NCBI GenBank assembly: GCA_001549895.1
Contig: AP014719.1
Location: forward strand, 868,001 to 932,000
Direction of reading: 5' to 3'
DNA: 64,000 nt
Source: Arthrobacter sp. Hiyo8
GTDB taxonomy: Bacteria; Actinomycetota; Actinomycetes; Actinomycetales; Micrococcaceae
Shown here: piece after piece, positions 54,105 through 64,000 of the stretch
How the letters are laid out: the number at the start of each line of letters is the position of its first letter
Numbering within the stretch: the stretch's first letter is position 1
Program-made: the position numbers and the translations under genes
Notes under the pieces: model-generated
Told to the model about the DNA's origin: nothing
The model's database searches: none
The model's input: only the letters and a program-made list of their open reading frames with translations

Positions 54105-54727
54105 AAGGCACCCTTGGTGGACGGAATGCCTTCGACACGGGGGTCGGACTCGACGGCGGAACGGAGTGCACGGGCAAAGGCCTTGAACTGGGCCTCCACG
54201 ATGTGGTGCGGATCCCGGCCGGCCAGGACATTCATGTGGAGGCAGATACCGGCGTGCAAGGTGATGGCCTCAAAGACGTGGCGGGTCAGCGAACCGGTGA
54301 AGTGTCCACCGATCAGGTGGTATTCCTGCCCTGCGGGCTCACCGCCGTGGACCAGGTAAGGACGTCCGGAGACGTCGACGACGGCGTGGGCCAATGCTTC
54401 ATCCAACGGGACCGTGGCCTCGCCGAAGCGACGGATCCCTGCTTTGTTACCCAAGGCTGTGCGCAGGACCTCGCCGAAGGTAATGGCAACGTCCTCCACG
54501 GTGTGGTGGGCGTCGATGTGGGTGTCTCCGCTCGCCTTGACGGTCATGTCGATGAGCGAATGCTTGCAGAGCGCCGTCAGCATGTGGTCATAGAACGGCA
54601 CCGAGGTGCTGATATCCGAGACGCCCGTGCCGTCGAGGTTGATTTCAACCAGGACGGAGGATTCGCTGGTGGTGCGTTCCATGCGTGCTGTCCGGGCGGC
54701 CGCCGTGCTGGCGCCGTTTTCGCTCAT
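54101..54727 (-). CDS. hisB: Imidazoleglycerol-phosphate dehydratase
   Basis: Intact 208-residue monofunctional HisB. The metal-binding repeats are [15 protein letters not shown] near residue 70 and [17 protein letters not shown] near 165. [16 protein letters not shown] is the N-terminal block. A leader of about 20 residues ([20 protein letters not shown]) precedes the usual start. An AGGAGGAAGG-like site lies upstream. Confidence 0.96.
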   Translation of the reverse strand: MSENGASTAAARTARMERTTSESSVLVEINLDGTGVSDISTSVPFYDHMLTALCKHSLIDMTVKASGDTHIDAHHTVEDVAITFGEVLRTALGNKAGIRRFGEATVPLDEALAHAVVDVSGRPYLVHGGEPAGQEYHLIGGHFTGSLTRHVFEAITLHAGICLHMNVLAGRDPHHIVEAQFKAFARALRSAVESDPRVEGIPSTKGAL

Positions 54728-54770
54728 CGATATGTCCTTAGGAGGAAGGAGTGGTGGGACTTGTTCAAGT

Positions 54771-55892
54771 CTAGGCCGGTGCGGAGACCTGGCCGTCCAG
54801 CAAGGCTTCGAGCGCCTTGAGGAATGCAGTGGTTTCAGGCTCCGTGCCGGCGGTGACGCGGAGGTGGCCCGGGATGCCGACGTCGCGGATCAGGACTCCG
54901 CGCTCCAGCAGGCCTTGCCACAGGGCGTGGGGATTCTCGATTCCGCCGAAAAATACGTAGTTCGAATCGGAGGCGGCCGGCTTGAAGCCCATGCGGGTCA
55001 ACTCGCTGACAATGCGATCGCGCTGGACCTTGATGTCCTCGACGTCCGCCATGAGGGCTTCGCGGTGACGGAGGGCCGCCAGGGCGGTCGCCTGCGTGAT
55101 GGCGGAGAGGTGGTACGGAAGGCGTACCAGACGGATCGCGTCGGCGACCTCGGGGGCAGCTGCCATGTAGCCGATGCGCGCACCGGCGAGGGCGAACGCC
55201 TTGCTCATGGTCCGGGACACAATAAGGCGCTCCCGGCCGGGGAGGAGCGTCAACGCGCTTGGCGTGTTGTCGTGGGCGAACTCGTGGTAGGCCTCGTCCA
55301 CGATCACCACGGTCCGGCTCGCCTCGCCGGCGTCGTACACGGCTTCGACAACGTCCAGGCCAAGTCCCGTGCCGGTGGGGTTGTTCGGGGAGCAAAGGAA
55401 CACGACATTCGGCTTGAGTTCACGGACCTGCGCGGCCGCCGAGGCCGCATCGAGGCCATAGTCTTCAGCGCGAACACCAGCGATGTATGCAGTGTCTGTT
55501 CCGCTCGCGAGCAAAGGGTACATGGAGTACGTCGGCGGGAAACCGAGCGCGGACCTGCCCGGGCCGCCGAAGACCTGGAGGATCTGCTGGAGTACTTCAT
55601 TGGAGCCGTTGGCTGCCCAGATGTTCTCGGCCGAAAGGTCGTGGCCAAGGTATTCCGCAAGGGCCTCGCGCAATTCGGTGAACTCGCGGTCCGGGTAGCG
55701 GTTCAGTCCGGTGGCGGCTGCCGCGACCGCTTCGGTGATGGCCGCCTGGACGTCCGCTGGGACGCCATGCGTGTTTTCGTTGACGTTGAGCAAAATCGGA
55801 ACATCAAGCTGCGGCGCGCCATAGGGGCTCAGGCCGCGAAGGTTGGTCCGGAGGGGAAGTCGGTCAAGTCGCTCAAGCTGGTCACTCACCAT
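54771..55892 (-). CDS. hisC: Histidinol-phosphate aminotransferase
   Basis: Intact 373-residue class II PLP aminotransferase. The PLP lysine is in [17 protein letters not shown] near residue 240. [11 protein letters not shown] near 35, CSPNNPTG near 165 and VDEAYHEFA near 200 are family blocks. It heads the hisCBHA run. hisD, which often precedes hisC, is absent: the next gene upstream is the LysM protein, 88 bp away. Confidence 0.95.
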   Translation of the reverse strand: MVSDQLERLDRLPLRTNLRGLSPYGAPQLDVPILLNVNENTHGVPADVQAAITEAVAAAATGLNRYPDREFTELREALAEYLGHDLSAENIWAANGSNEVLQQILQVFGGPGRSALGFPPTYSMYPLLASGTDTAYIAGVRAEDYGLDAASAAAQVRELKPNVVFLCSPNNPTGTGLGLDVVEAVYDAGEASRTVVIVDEAYHEFAHDNTPSALTLLPGRERLIVSRTMSKAFALAGARIGYMAAAPEVADAIRLVRLPYHLSAITQATALAALRHREALMADVEDIKVQRDRIVSELTRMGFKPAASDSNYVFFGGIENPHALWQGLLERGVLIRDVGIPGHLRVTAGTEPETTAFLKALEALLDGQVSAPA

Positions 55893-55979
55893 GACAGTTT
55901 AAGGTGCCGCGGCGGATGCCCTGAAACTGTGACGGCACGGAGACCGTCCAGGGGCCGGGCAACCCGGTCCAAGTTGCCG

Positions 55980-56338
55980 CTAAGTCGAAGGAATGAACAG
56001 CTGCTGGCCGGGCACGATGTGGCCGTCCTGGAGGTTGTTCAGCTGGATGATCTCCGCAACGACGTCGCGTGGATCGCGGGATGGTGCGGCGCTTCCCGCA
56101 ATCCCCACAAGGACTGGCCCACTTGTACCGTGACGCTCGTGCTGGAGGTGGGCTGCAGTTCAGCGGCGGAATCAGCAGCCTTGGCCGGCGAATTCAGGAA
56201 TCCCGCCAGGCTAAGGAGCGCTGCAACCAGGAGCATGGCCGGGACGCCGAAGAAGACCATGCGGCCCCTGCGGGTCAGGCGGAGCCGGCCCGCCGGCGCA
56301 CCGTGGCCGGGTGTGTGGGTGATGGTGATTGCGGACAT
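55980..56338 (-). CDS. LysM domain membrane-anchored protein
   Basis: About 119 residues repaired. A basic N-terminus is followed by one membrane helix (MVFFGVPAMLLVAALLSLAGF), then a linker and a single LysM domain (VTVQVGQSLWGLAGS...VVAEIIQLNNLQDGHIVPGQQLFIP), which binds peptidoglycan. One base is missing near 56094. It is divergent from lexA, the place held by the SOS-induced cell-wall protein gene Rv2719c beside lexA in mycobacteria. A role in damage-induced division arrest is inference from that position and the nearby LexA boxes. Confidence 0.85.
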
Positions 56339-56483
56339 GAGCTGAGCCCTTCTGAACAATGCCGCGTTCCGGAATCTCTGGTTGCGGCTGCCAATTCTTG
56401 CCTTCATTCAGTGCTTGCAGGACGGTTGTTCGTTGTTGTCTTCGAACGATTCGGGCGAACACCCGGACCCCGCACCACTTTTA

Positions 56484-56502
56484 TAGAACACATATTCGAA
56501 CC
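56484..56502. promoter_or_regulatory. LexA (SOS) box, distal to lexA
   Basis: GAACACATATTCGAAC at 56486-56501 matches CGAACnnnnGTTCG with two differences. On the minus strand it lies just upstream of a TATAAA -10-like element, so it is well placed to control the divergent LysM gene. Confidence 0.6.
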
Positions 56503-56551
56503 TTGCTATGACATTTTTAGCACTTATCAACGAACGATGTCGAGACTCGCT

Positions 56552-56566
56552 AGAACAAATGTTTGA
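56552..56566 (+). promoter_or_regulatory. LexA (SOS) box upstream of lexA
   Basis: AGAACAAATGTTTGA fits GAACnnnnGTTC with one mismatch and lies 25 bp before the first possible lexA start codon. It is the expected autoregulatory site. Confidence 0.7.
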
Positions 56567-56590
56567 TAAACGCCTGCGCCTGCCCTACGT

Positions 56591-57453
56591 TTGAGTGAAG
56601 GAACGAGCACTGAATCAGTGCAACAGGAGGGTCTGACATTTCAGGCCGACAGTCCGGCAAGCCCCTCAGGGCCGCGCGGACGGAACGGAAGGGTGTTGGC
56701 GAACATGGCAGCGAAAGCCACTGGCAGCGGGTCGGCCTCAGCGCGGAGCCAGCAGCCGCAGAAGGCCCCCAAGAGCCTGACCGTCCGCCAGAAGAAAATC
56801 CTGGAGACCATCCAACGTTCAGTGAACGATCACGGGTATCCGCCGTCGATGCGCGAAATCGGAGACACGGTCGGCTTGGCCAGCTTGTCCAGCGTCACCC
56901 ACCAGTTGTCGCAGCTCGAGAAGCTCGGTTATCTTCGCCGAGATCCCAAGCGTCCACGCGCCATGGAAGTCCTCATGCCGTTGACCCTGGACGGTGGCTC
57001 CGTCATCCCCGGCGTTGAAGCGCCGGCGAAACTCCGCAGCGCCGGCGGCCTGGCCGTCACGGAACTCGCGAGTGCCAGTGACACGGCCATGGTTCCCCTC
57101 GTCGGGCGCATTGCTGCCGGTGGGCCCATCCTGGCCGACCAGACCGTTGAGGACGTCCTGCCTCTGCCCGGCAATTGGTAGGCCATGGCGAGCTCTTCAT
57201 GCTCAAGGTCGCCGGTGATTCCATGATCGACGCCGCTATCTGCGATGGAGACTGGGTGGTAGTGCGGCGTCAAAACGACGCACTCAACGGCGACATCGTG
57301 GCCGCACTCCTGGACGACGAAGCCACCGTCAAGACCTTCCGGCAGCGCGACGGCCACACGTGGCTGCTCCCGCAGAACACGCAGTACGAACCCATCCTGG
57401 GCGACCATGCCACCATCATGGGCAAAGTCGTCTCGGTCCTGCGCTCACTCTAG
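56591..57453 (+). CDS. lexA: SOS repressor LexA
   Basis: The winged-helix DNA-binding domain is [53 protein letters not shown]. The self-cleavage site is Ala-Gly in [13 protein letters not shown]. The protease Ser is in [12 protein letters not shown] and the Lys in DEATVKTF. One base is missing at 57167-57169 ([13 protein letters not shown] expected). The first in-frame start is TTG at 56591 (287 residues); an ATG at 56705 (MAAKATGSG, 249 residues) is closer to the usual LexA length and may be the true start. Confidence 0.94.
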
Positions 57454-57465
57454 GACGCACTCGCT

Positions 57466-57499
57466 CTAAGGCACCCTCACCCGAGGGCCCCTGCCTTAG
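57466..57499. terminator. Hairpin between lexA and dinG ends
   Basis: Outer stem CTAAGGCA/TGCCTTAG and inner stem CCCTC/GAGGG. It lies between converging genes and includes the repaired dinG stop codon, so it probably serves both directions. Confidence 0.7.
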
Positions 57500-59555
57500 G
57501 CCGTGGCCGACTCGGCGTAAAGACGTTCGAGGCACCGCGCACCACTGAACGGTCCGTGGTGGGCCAGAAGGGCGGCAACGCTGCCCTGAGGAAGTTGCCG
57601 TAGCGCTCCGTCGAAAGCCGTGAATCCAGTACTGCCACGACCCCTTGTCCCCCGTTGAACGGATGAGGCGGCCGGCCCCTTGTGCCAGCCGAATGGCCGC
57701 GTGCGTTGCAGACACTGCCATGAAACCGTTGCCCCCGGCCTGGGCGACCGCGCGGGACCGTGCCGTCATCAGGGGATCGTCCGGGCGAGGGAACGGGATC
57801 CGGTCAATCACGACCAGCCGGCATGAACCGCCGGGAACGTCGACGCCCTGCCAGAGGGACATGGTGCCGAACAGGCAGGTGTCCTCCTCCTCGGCAAACT
57901 GCCTGACCAGCGCGGCCATGGTCGATTCTCCCTGGCACAGGATGTCCACATCCAGGCGCGACCGCATCGCTTCCGCGGCGTCCTCAGCCGCACGACGGGA
58001 AGAGAACAGGCACAAAGCTCCGCCGTGCGAGGCCTTGATGAGCTCTTCAAGTTCGTCCAACGCTTCGGGCGAGGTGCCGCGACCAGGCTTGGGAAGGTGC
58101 TTGGCGACGTACAGCATGCCCTGCTTCGGGTAGTCGAAGGGCGAGCCGACATCCACGCCCGTCCAGCTGGGGGCGCCCTGGCCAGTCAAGCCCAGCCCTC
58201 CGGCTGTGGCCTCGAATGCAGACCCGATAGCCAAAGTGGCAGAGGTCAACACCACGGTATGGCCCGCGAAGAGCCCTTCGCGGAGGCGTCCGGCGACGCT
58301 GAGCGGCGCGATGTTGATGAGCGCCGGCGAGTCCTCGTCGGGGGCCGTGTAGCCCTGCTGGGGATCGAAGCTGCTGTTCCGGGAGAGCCACACGACTTCC
58401 CTGTTTTCCCGGGCGGAGAGCAGCCGTTCGCACAACTCGAGGATCAGCATGAGCCGTGAGCGCGCGAGCTGACGTCCGCCGTCGACCGCGTTGGACGAAT
58501 CCCCCTTCGAATCGGAAAGCGCCGCACGGCACGCTTCCCGGAGCTGGTCCACGCCATCAAGTTGTTCGTCATTGAGCCCGTTGGGCAAGAGGCCGGACGG
58601 CGCTCCCATGATCGCGAGTTCCAAACGATCAGCGGCGGCGTTCAGCGCGTCCACGGTGATGGCCGTGTGTTTGCGGGCGCTGGAGGCCGCGGCATGGATC
58701 ATCGCCACGGACAGCTGCCCGGACACGGCACCGGTCACACGGTCCTGGAGCTCGTGTGCTTCGTCCACCACCACGACGTCGTATTCGGGCAGGACGGCCA
58801 GCCCTTCAAAGGCGCTGACGGCGAGCATCGCGTGGTTGGTGACCACGACGTCGGACTCCGCGGCGCGGTGGCGGGCGAGCTCGCTGAAGCACTCCTCGGC
58901 CATCGGACACTTTTGCGCTCCGAGGCACTCCATGGACGTGACGGATACCTGGCGCCAGGCCCGGTCCGTCACGCCCGGCATGAGTTCGTCGCGGTCCCCC
59001 GTCGTGGTCTTCGCCGCCCATTCACGCAGCCGCACGACTTCCTTGCCAAGCTGCGAGGCAGGCCCGCCGATGGCTGCGGCCAGATGCGGAACGCTGGTGT
59101 CCTCGCCAAGGGAGAACAGCTGCCCTCAGCCGGTTCCTCGCTGGGGAACCCGCCCTCCAGCTTGTGCCGGCAGACATAGTTGGCCCGGCCTTTGACCAGG
59201 GCGATGCTGACCGGGCGGTCCAGCTCCGGATTGATGGTTTCCAGGAGCCGGGGCAGATCCCGGCCCACGATCTGCGTCTGCAGGGCCAAGGTGGCCGTGG
59301 ACACGAGCGTGGGCTTGTTGCTCTCCATCGAGTGCGCAATCAACGGAATCAGGTACGCAAGGGACTTGCCAGTGCCAGTGCCCGCCTGGACCAGGAGGTG
59401 TTCGCCGGTCTCGATCGCCCGCGCCACCTGCCTGGCCATCTGGTGCTGGCCCGTGCGGTTTTGGCCTCCCATGCCGGCAACGGCTTTGTCCAGGAGTTCG
59501 AGGGCGGTCCGTTCCCCACGGTTTCGCCGCGCTCCCCCGCCTCTGGATCAACCAT
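57477..59555 (-). CDS. DinG/YoaA-like ATP-dependent DNA helicase
   Basis: About 693 residues when repaired. Superfamily 2 iron-sulfur helicase: Walker A VQAGTGTGKSLAYLIPL near residue 45, DEAH box VVVVDEAHELQDRV near 225, FGTMSLWQGVDVPGG and the final QGAGRLIRSTGDKG. Cysteines in NYVCRH, MECLGAQKC and MAEECF are candidate 4Fe-4S ligands. Three bases are missing, at 59514-59517, 59123-59125 and 57641-57644. The start overlaps the hflX stop by 8 bp. It unwinds DNA or R-loops in repair; DinG-type enzymes are SOS genes in E. coli, but no LexA box is seen here. Confidence 0.92.
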
Positions 59556-61110
59556 TGCTGACGAACGACTCCAACTCGGCTGCCAGGTTCTCGTGGACCA
59601 TGGCCACCACGCGGGTGCCTTCCTCCTCATGCTCAAGGCTGAGGATTTCGGCGTCGGTGTTGTGCAGCTTGTTGATGAGCTCGCCGCGGTTGTACGGAAT
59701 CAGGACTTCAAGGCGCACGCCAGGGCGCGGAATAGCCTCGCTGATAGCCCCGAGGAGCTCGGCAATGCCCTGCCCGGTGCGGGTGGACACGACGACGTGG
59801 CGTGGCTCTTTTTGCTTGAGCCGCTCAATGACGAACGGATCAGCGGCGTCCGCCTTGTTCAGGACGATGATCTCCGGGATCTTCCGGGCATCCACTTCGC
59901 TGAACACCGTGCGGACGGCCGCGATCTGGCCTTCCGGATCGGGATGCGAAACGTCCACCACGTGGAGGATCAGATCGGCGTCGGCCACTTCTTCCAGCGT
60001 GGAGCGGAAAGCCTCCACGAGCTGGGTGGGCAGCGAACGCACGAAGCCGACGGTGTCCGAGAGCGTGTAGCCGATTCCGTCAGGGGTCTGGGCCTTGCGC
60101 ACCGTCGGATCCAGGGTGGCGAACAACGCGTTCTCCACGAGGACACCGGCATCCGTCAGGCGGTTGAGCAGTGACGACTTTCCGGCGTTCGTGTAACCGG
60201 CGATGGCAACCGAAGGAACGGCATTACGACGGCGGTTGGCCCGCTTGGTCTCGCGCGATGGCTTCATGGCGGCGATTTCGCGCCGCAGCTTGGCCATGCG
60301 TGTGCGGATTCGGCGGCGGTCCAGTTCGATCTTGGTTTCACCAGGACCACGGGAACCCATGCCGGCACCCGCGCCACCCACCTGGCCACCGGCCTGGCGG
60401 GACATGGAATCGCCCCAACCACGCAAGCGCGGCAACAGGTATTCCAACTGTGCGAGCTCAACCTGGGCCTTGCCCTCGCGGCTCTTGGCATGCTGCGCGA
60501 AGATGTCGAGGATCAACGTGGTGCGGTCCACCACCTTGACCTTGACGATGTCTTCAAGGCCGCGCCGCTGGGATGGCGCCAGTTCGGCGTCGACCACCAC
60601 GGTATCGGCTCCTGTGGACATCACGATGTCCTTGAGCTCCATGGCTTTGCCTGAGCCAAGGAAGGTGCCGGGGTCCGGTTTCATGCGGCGCTGGACGATG
60701 CCGTCCAAGACTTCCGAGCCGGCGGTTTCGGCCAAGGCGGCGAGCTCCCTCAGGGAATTCTCGGCGTCGGCCAGGGTGCCTTCGGTCCAGAGGCCTGCCA
60801 GCACGACGCGCTCAAGGCGCAGCTGCCGGTATTCGACCTCGGTAACATCTTCAAGTTCCGTGGACAGCCCGGCGGTACGGCGCAGGGCCCGGCGTTCGGC
60901 CAGGTCCTCTTGATCGCCGTCGTAGATGCTGTGTTCTTCGTCCAGGCGGGAAATTGCCTGGGCTTTGCCAAACACGCCCCGGGGTTCGTCGCGGTCCTGA
61001 ACTATGGCAGGTGCGTCCTTGGAGAGAATCCGGTCGATGACAGCCTGGATTTCTTCAGGACTCATGTCCTGGGCGTCGGAATCGGGTCCGGTGTTCTTCT
61101 GCGTGGTCAT
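59548..61110 (-). CDS. hflX: GTPase HflX
   Basis: Intact 520-residue ribosome-splitting GTPase. The N-terminal HflX domain (TGADTVVVDAELAPSQRRGLEDI...DRTTLILDIFAQHAKSREGKAQVELAQLEYLLPRL) is followed by a Gly-rich loop (GGQVGGAGAGMGSRGPGETKIE). The G domain has P-loop AGYTNAGKSSLLNRL, DTVGFVRSLP and NKAD. An extra acidic N-terminus of about 85 residues is common in actinobacterial forms. It rescues stalled or heat-damaged ribosomes. Confidence 0.96.
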   Translation of the reverse strand: MTTQKNTGPDSDAQDMSPEEIQAVIDRILSKDAPAIVQDRDEPRGVFGKAQAISRLDEEHSIYDGDQEDLAERRALRRTAGLSTELEDVTEVEYRQLRLERVVLAGLWTEGTLADAENSLRELAALAETAGSEVLDGIVQRRMKPDPGTFLGSGKAMELKDIVMSTGADTVVVDAELAPSQRRGLEDIVKVKVVDRTTLILDIFAQHAKSREGKAQVELAQLEYLLPRLRGWGDSMSRQAGGQVGGAGAGMGSRGPGETKIELDRRRIRTRMAKLRREIAAMKPSRETKRANRRRNAVPSVAIAGYTNAGKSSLLNRLTDAGVLVENALFATLDPTVRKAQTPDGIGYTLSDTVGFVRSLPTQLVEAFRSTLEEVADADLILHVVDVSHPDPEGQIAAVRTVFSEVDARKIPEIIVLNKADAADPFVIERLKQKEPRHVVVSTRTGQGIAELLGAISEAIPRPGVRLEVLIPYNRGELINKLHNTDAEILSLEHEEEGTRVVAMVHENLAAELESFVSNG

Positions 61111-61511
61111 GGTCTCCTTTTAGGGGGTTCGGCACTTCCAGAATAGTGCCGATTCGTCTCTTGTGGCGCGGAATTCGCGCAGGGCTGATGCCTGGCAAGC
61201 CTCTGCCGATGGCCTGGGGTCTCCAACCGGACGGCTGCGCGGATTGCGAACACAGATCCCAGGGGCGGGAGGGGACGATCTGCTGAGTGTCCAAGCGTCA
61301 AGAACGGCCTCTGGAACGGACATGCCAAGGCGGAATGGCGCTGCACATAATGCAGGCCTGCGTCGCGGGCGGTGCCGGCTACACGGAGTCGGTTACTCGG
61401 AGATCAAGAACATGCGAACCACGCTATCAGACCTCGTCAAGCCCGGGCCGGGGCAGTTTGGAGCAGTGCGCGGTTTCCCTTGCCCGCTGCTGGCCACTAA
61501 TCTGGCAAGCT
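61111..61511. other. Intergenic region, no gene found
   Basis: About 400 bp between divergent hflX and the methyltransferase. Open frames here lack ribosome sites and family motifs. I searched for a tRNA T-loop and found none. A TAATCT element at 61498-61503, 8 bp before the methyltransferase ATG, is a possible -10 for a nearly leaderless transcript. Confidence 0.6.
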
Positions 61512-62123
61512 ATGGAGTCTGCTCACTATTTCAGCGCACAGCCCGCGGGGCGTTCACCCGCAAGCCCTCACGGTGGAACTGGCCGGCGCGACCCGCCGGC
61601 TCCAGACATCGGGCGGTATCTTCAGCCCCGACGGGATCGACAAGGGAACCGCGATCCTTCTCTCCGAGGTTCCACCGCCGGCGCCGCAGGGAAACCTGTT
61701 GGACATCGGCTGCGGCTGGGTCCCATTGCGTTGACCATGGGGCTCATGGCGCCGCACGCTCAGGTCCACGCCGTCGACGTCAACGAACGCTGCGTCACCT
61801 TGACCAACGAGAACGCCGCACTCCTGGAGCTCGGGAATGTCACCGCGAGCCTGCCCGACGAGGTCGATCCCGCCGTGACGTTCGACACTATCTGGTCAAA
61901 CCCGCCCATCCGTATCGGCAAGGATGAACTCCACAGCCTGCTGCTCACCTGGCTGCCGCGGCTCGCTCCGGGTGGAAACGCCTGGCTCGTGGTGCAGAAG
62001 AACCTTGGCGCGGACTCGCTTCAGCGCTGGCTGGCCGATACCCTCGATGGTTCCTTCGCGGTGTCCCGGGAAAGCACGTCGAAATCCTTCCGCGTCCTGC
62101 GGGTCAGGAAAGCGTCCCGCTAG
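61512..62123 (+). CDS. Small-domain class I methyltransferase (RsmC-like)
   Basis: About 204 residues when repaired. It starts MESAHYFSAQPAG. The SAM site is LLDIGCGWGPIALTM near residue 62 and the catalytic NPPI motif is in TIWSNPPIRIGK near 118, as in 16S rRNA guanine-N2 methyltransferases RsmC/RsmD. Three bases are missing: two between 61547 and 61560 (PAGAFTPQALTVELAG expected) and one at 61718-61720. Single-domain members of this size are common in actinobacteria. Its end overlaps the convergent dapF by 20 bp. Confidence 0.88.
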   Translation: MESAHYFSAQPAGRSPASPHGGTGRRDPPAPDIGRYLQPRRDRQGNRDPSLRGSTAGAAGKPVGHRLRLGPIALTMGLMAPHAQVHAVDVNERCVTLTNENAALLELGNVTASLPDEVDPAVTFDTIWSNPPIRIGKDELHSLLLTWLPRLAPGGNAWLVVQKNLGADSLQRWLADTLDGSFAVSRESTSKSFRVLRVRKASR

Positions 62124-63071
62124 CGACAATCACGGCGGGGCCGCTGAGCTCCACGTGTTCGCGGCCGCTTTCTCCGGGGAAGAACCGCACGCCGACGACG
62201 CCGCCCGGCACGTTGACGCGCCACGTGTCGGGAGCACCTTCCCCGGCCCAGTGCCGGATGGCGACGGCGGCCGCGCAGGCGCCGGTGCCGCACGATTGGG
62301 TCTCGCCGACGCCGCGTTCGTGCACTCGCATCGTGATGTTGCCTACGCCTTCGTGGACGAGGGGCTCAGCGGGAACCACGAATTCGACGTTGGTGCCGTT
62401 GGCCGGCTTGGGATCGACGACGGGCGCCTTGAAGAGCTGCGTGGATTTGAGTTCTGAAAGTTCGGCCAACGCCACCACAGTGTGCGGATTGCCCATGCTG
62501 ACAGAGAGGGCAGGCCGGGCCACTTCGAGTCCGTCGGCGCTGACGAGGGAGTCCATGGCCTTGCTGGTGGCATCCTTGGGGAAAATGAACTCCCACGGAC
62601 CCATGTCCACCGCATAGCCCTCAGCGGTCCGGACAATCTTCTTGATGCCGCCGCGCGTTCCGATGGTCAGGGATTCACCGGCGTTGAGGGTGACAAGTCC
62701 TTGCTCGATCAGGAATTGGACGAAGACGCGGACTCCGTTGCCGCACATTTCGGACAACGAGCCGTCGCCGTTGCGGTAGTCCATGAACCACTCGGCAGCG
62801 GAATCCGCTTCGAGCAGCTGGAGGCCTTCGGGCAGGAATCGTGAAGGGACTGCCCGGATGAGCCCGTCCCCACCAATGCCCAGGTGGCGGTTGCAGAGCG
62901 CTGCGACCTGCTCCGGAGAGATCTGGTGTGCGTCTTCGGGGTCCGCAATGAGGACGAAGTCGTTGCCCGTACCGTGCCCTTGGAGAAGGCCAGCCCGTGA
63001 AGACCGGAGGCGGGTACGGAACCGCCGGCAGCGGCAGGCTGCGGGGCGGAAAATGCAAGGGTTTCATCCAT
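62104..63071 (-). CDS. dapF: Diaminopimelate epimerase
   Basis: Converts LL- to meso-diaminopimelate for lysine and cell wall synthesis. The two catalytic Cys are in EMCGNGVRVF near residue 105 and TQSCGTGACAAAVA near 255. HGTGNDFVLI and MGNPHTVV are other family blocks. One base is missing near 62985 (SKGHGTGNDF expected). Repaired length is about 322 residues with an extra ~30-residue N-terminus before the usual KGHGTGNDF start. It lies 31 bp past miaA. Confidence 0.95.
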
Positions 63072-63102
63072 GGCTCAAGGCTACCTGTACTGGGGGTTGC
63101 GC

Positions 63103-64000
63103 CTAAATCACCGACGCCGGACTCGCGCAGATTTCTGCGGCTTTGGCCACCAAATCCGTATCCTGCCAGTCCAGCCAGTGGATCCGGGGGTCCGCCCGGA
63201 ACCACGTGAGTTGGCGCCGGGCGAATTGCCGGGTGGCTACGATGGTTTCTTCGGCCGCGGCAGCTGTGTCGGATTCGCCGTCGAGGACCTTCAGGAACTG
63301 CGCGTATCCGAGCGCCCGCGATGCCGTCTTGCCTTGCCGCAGTCCGACGGCGTCCAGCCGCGCGACCTCTTCAAGAAGTCCCGCGTCGACCATCTTCAGC
63401 ACGCGCTCGGCCAAACGCTCGCGCAGCACTCCGCGGTCGACGTCGAGCCCTATCTGCACGGCCGGCTGGAAGTACTCGCGCTGCGGCATGAAGGAGCTGA
63501 ACGGGCGGCCGGTGAGCTCGAAGACTTCCAGCGCGCGGATGACGCGGCGGGCGTCGCCGAGCCTGCCGGCGGACACGGGGTCGATGCGTTGGAGGCGTTC
63601 CTGGAGGCTTGGAAGACCGGAGGTTTCGTGCTCCTGCTCCAGCCGCTGCCGCACGCCGGGGTCCGTGCCGGGAAATTCCAGGACATCCAAGGCTGCGCGG
63701 ACGTAGAGGCCGGAGCCGCCCACCAGGATGGCGCGCTTGCCTCGGCCATGGATATCACGGATGGCGGCGCGGCAGTCGGCCTGGAAAGCGGAGACGCTGG
63801 CTTCCTCGGTGACATCCATCGTGTCCAGGAGGTGGTGGGGCACTCCCCTGCGTTCGGCGACGGTGATCTTGGCCGTGCCGATGTCCATTCCACGGTAGAA
63901 CTGCATGGCATCGGCGTTGATGACCTCGCCGTCGAGCGCGAGGGCGAGGTGGACGGCGAGATCGGACTTGCCGGAACCGGTGGGGCCGACGACGGCGATC
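63103..64000 (-). CDS. miaA: tRNA dimethylallyltransferase (5' end cut by window)
   Basis: Adds a prenyl group to A37 of tRNAs reading UNN codons. The P-loop [11 protein letters not shown] is at the window edge, followed by [29 protein letters not shown] near residue 115 and the tail [23 protein letters not shown], which binds tRNA, are typical. The frame is intact from the edge to the stop. The first few residues lie outside. Confidence 0.96.
   Translation of the reverse strand, partial: IAVVGPTGSGKSDLAVHLALALDGEVINADAMQFYRGMDIGTAKITVAERRGVPHHLLDTMDVTEEASVSAFQADCRAAIRDIHGRGKRAILVGGSGLYVRAALDVLEFPGTDPGVRQRLEQEHETSGLPSLQERLQRIDPVSAGRLGDARRVIRALEVFELTGRPFSSFMPQREYFQPAVQIGLDVDRGVLRERLAERVLKMVDAGLLEEVARLDAVGLRQGKTASRALGYAQFLKVLDGESDTAAAAEETIVATRQFARRQLTWFRADPRIHWLDWQDTDLVAKAAEICASPASVI

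Noticed and set aside
61055..61346. Minus-strand open frames upstream of hflX
   Set aside because: Overlapping frames without ribosome sites or recognisable motifs, lying in the promoter side of hflX.

Overview
The window is high-GC DNA from an actinobacterium, most likely Arthrobacter or a close relative in the Micrococcaceae. The evidence is the style of the 16S-23S-5S operon (no tRNA in the spacer), a mycothiol-type maleylpyruvate isomerase family protein, LexA boxes of the Gram-positive type, the gene order argC-J-B-D-F-R-G-H and infC-rpmI-rplT, and long Ala/Pro/Lys tails on translation proteins. This placement rests on sequence reading only.

Layout. 1-5449 (minus strand): a tightly packed run reading TPR-like repeat protein, HAD phosphatase, small protein, tlyA, nadK and recN (cut by the window edge). 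5450-6238: no gene, but two arrays of ~32-bp repeats in opposite orientations. 6239-11748: a complete rRNA operon on the minus strand (16S, 23S, 5S) with a terminator, a 23S processing stem and a leader/promoter region up to ~12180. 12296-15873: tyrS and a HelD/HelR-like RNA polymerase-recycling ATPase. 16032-19651: an acetyltransferase, two alkylation-repair genes (divergent mpg and ada-alkA) and a mycothiol-type enzyme. 19778-28512: the complete arginine operon argCJBDFRGH on the minus strand with stop/start overlaps. 28699-30887: fatty acid desaturase and quinone oxidoreductase. 30953-36360: a Pls/PosA-type single-module NRPS (about 1310 residues) and an M1 metallopeptidase, facing a phosphopantetheinyl transferase that lies directly behind pheST. 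40875-46090: SIMPL protein, pyroglutamyl peptidase, an SOS-box radical SAM protein, Nudix hydrolase, MFS exporter and CDF transporter. 46193-49308: infC-rpmI-rplT-trmH. 49645-56338: DUF1844 protein, MFS, SseB-like protein, hisA, small membrane protein, hisH, hisB, hisC and a LysM protein. 56591-64000: lexA, dinG-like helicase, hflX, a small-domain rRNA methyltransferase, dapF and miaA (cut by the window edge).

Two points affect everything else. First, about 30 of the ~55 protein genes, including essential ones (tyrS, pheS, pheT, dapF, nadK, lexA), are broken by single-base frameshifts. In every case I could resolve, the break is one missing G or C in a short G/C run, nearly 60 events and no clear insertions. 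I read this as base-calling error in an unpolished assembly, not gene decay, so these genes are listed as CDS spanning the repaired frame. Second, the most interesting biology is the self-contained Pls-like synthetase, M1 peptidase and PPTase group. It has the domain order of poly-epsilon-lysine synthetase and an adenylation pocket that I read as lysine-like.
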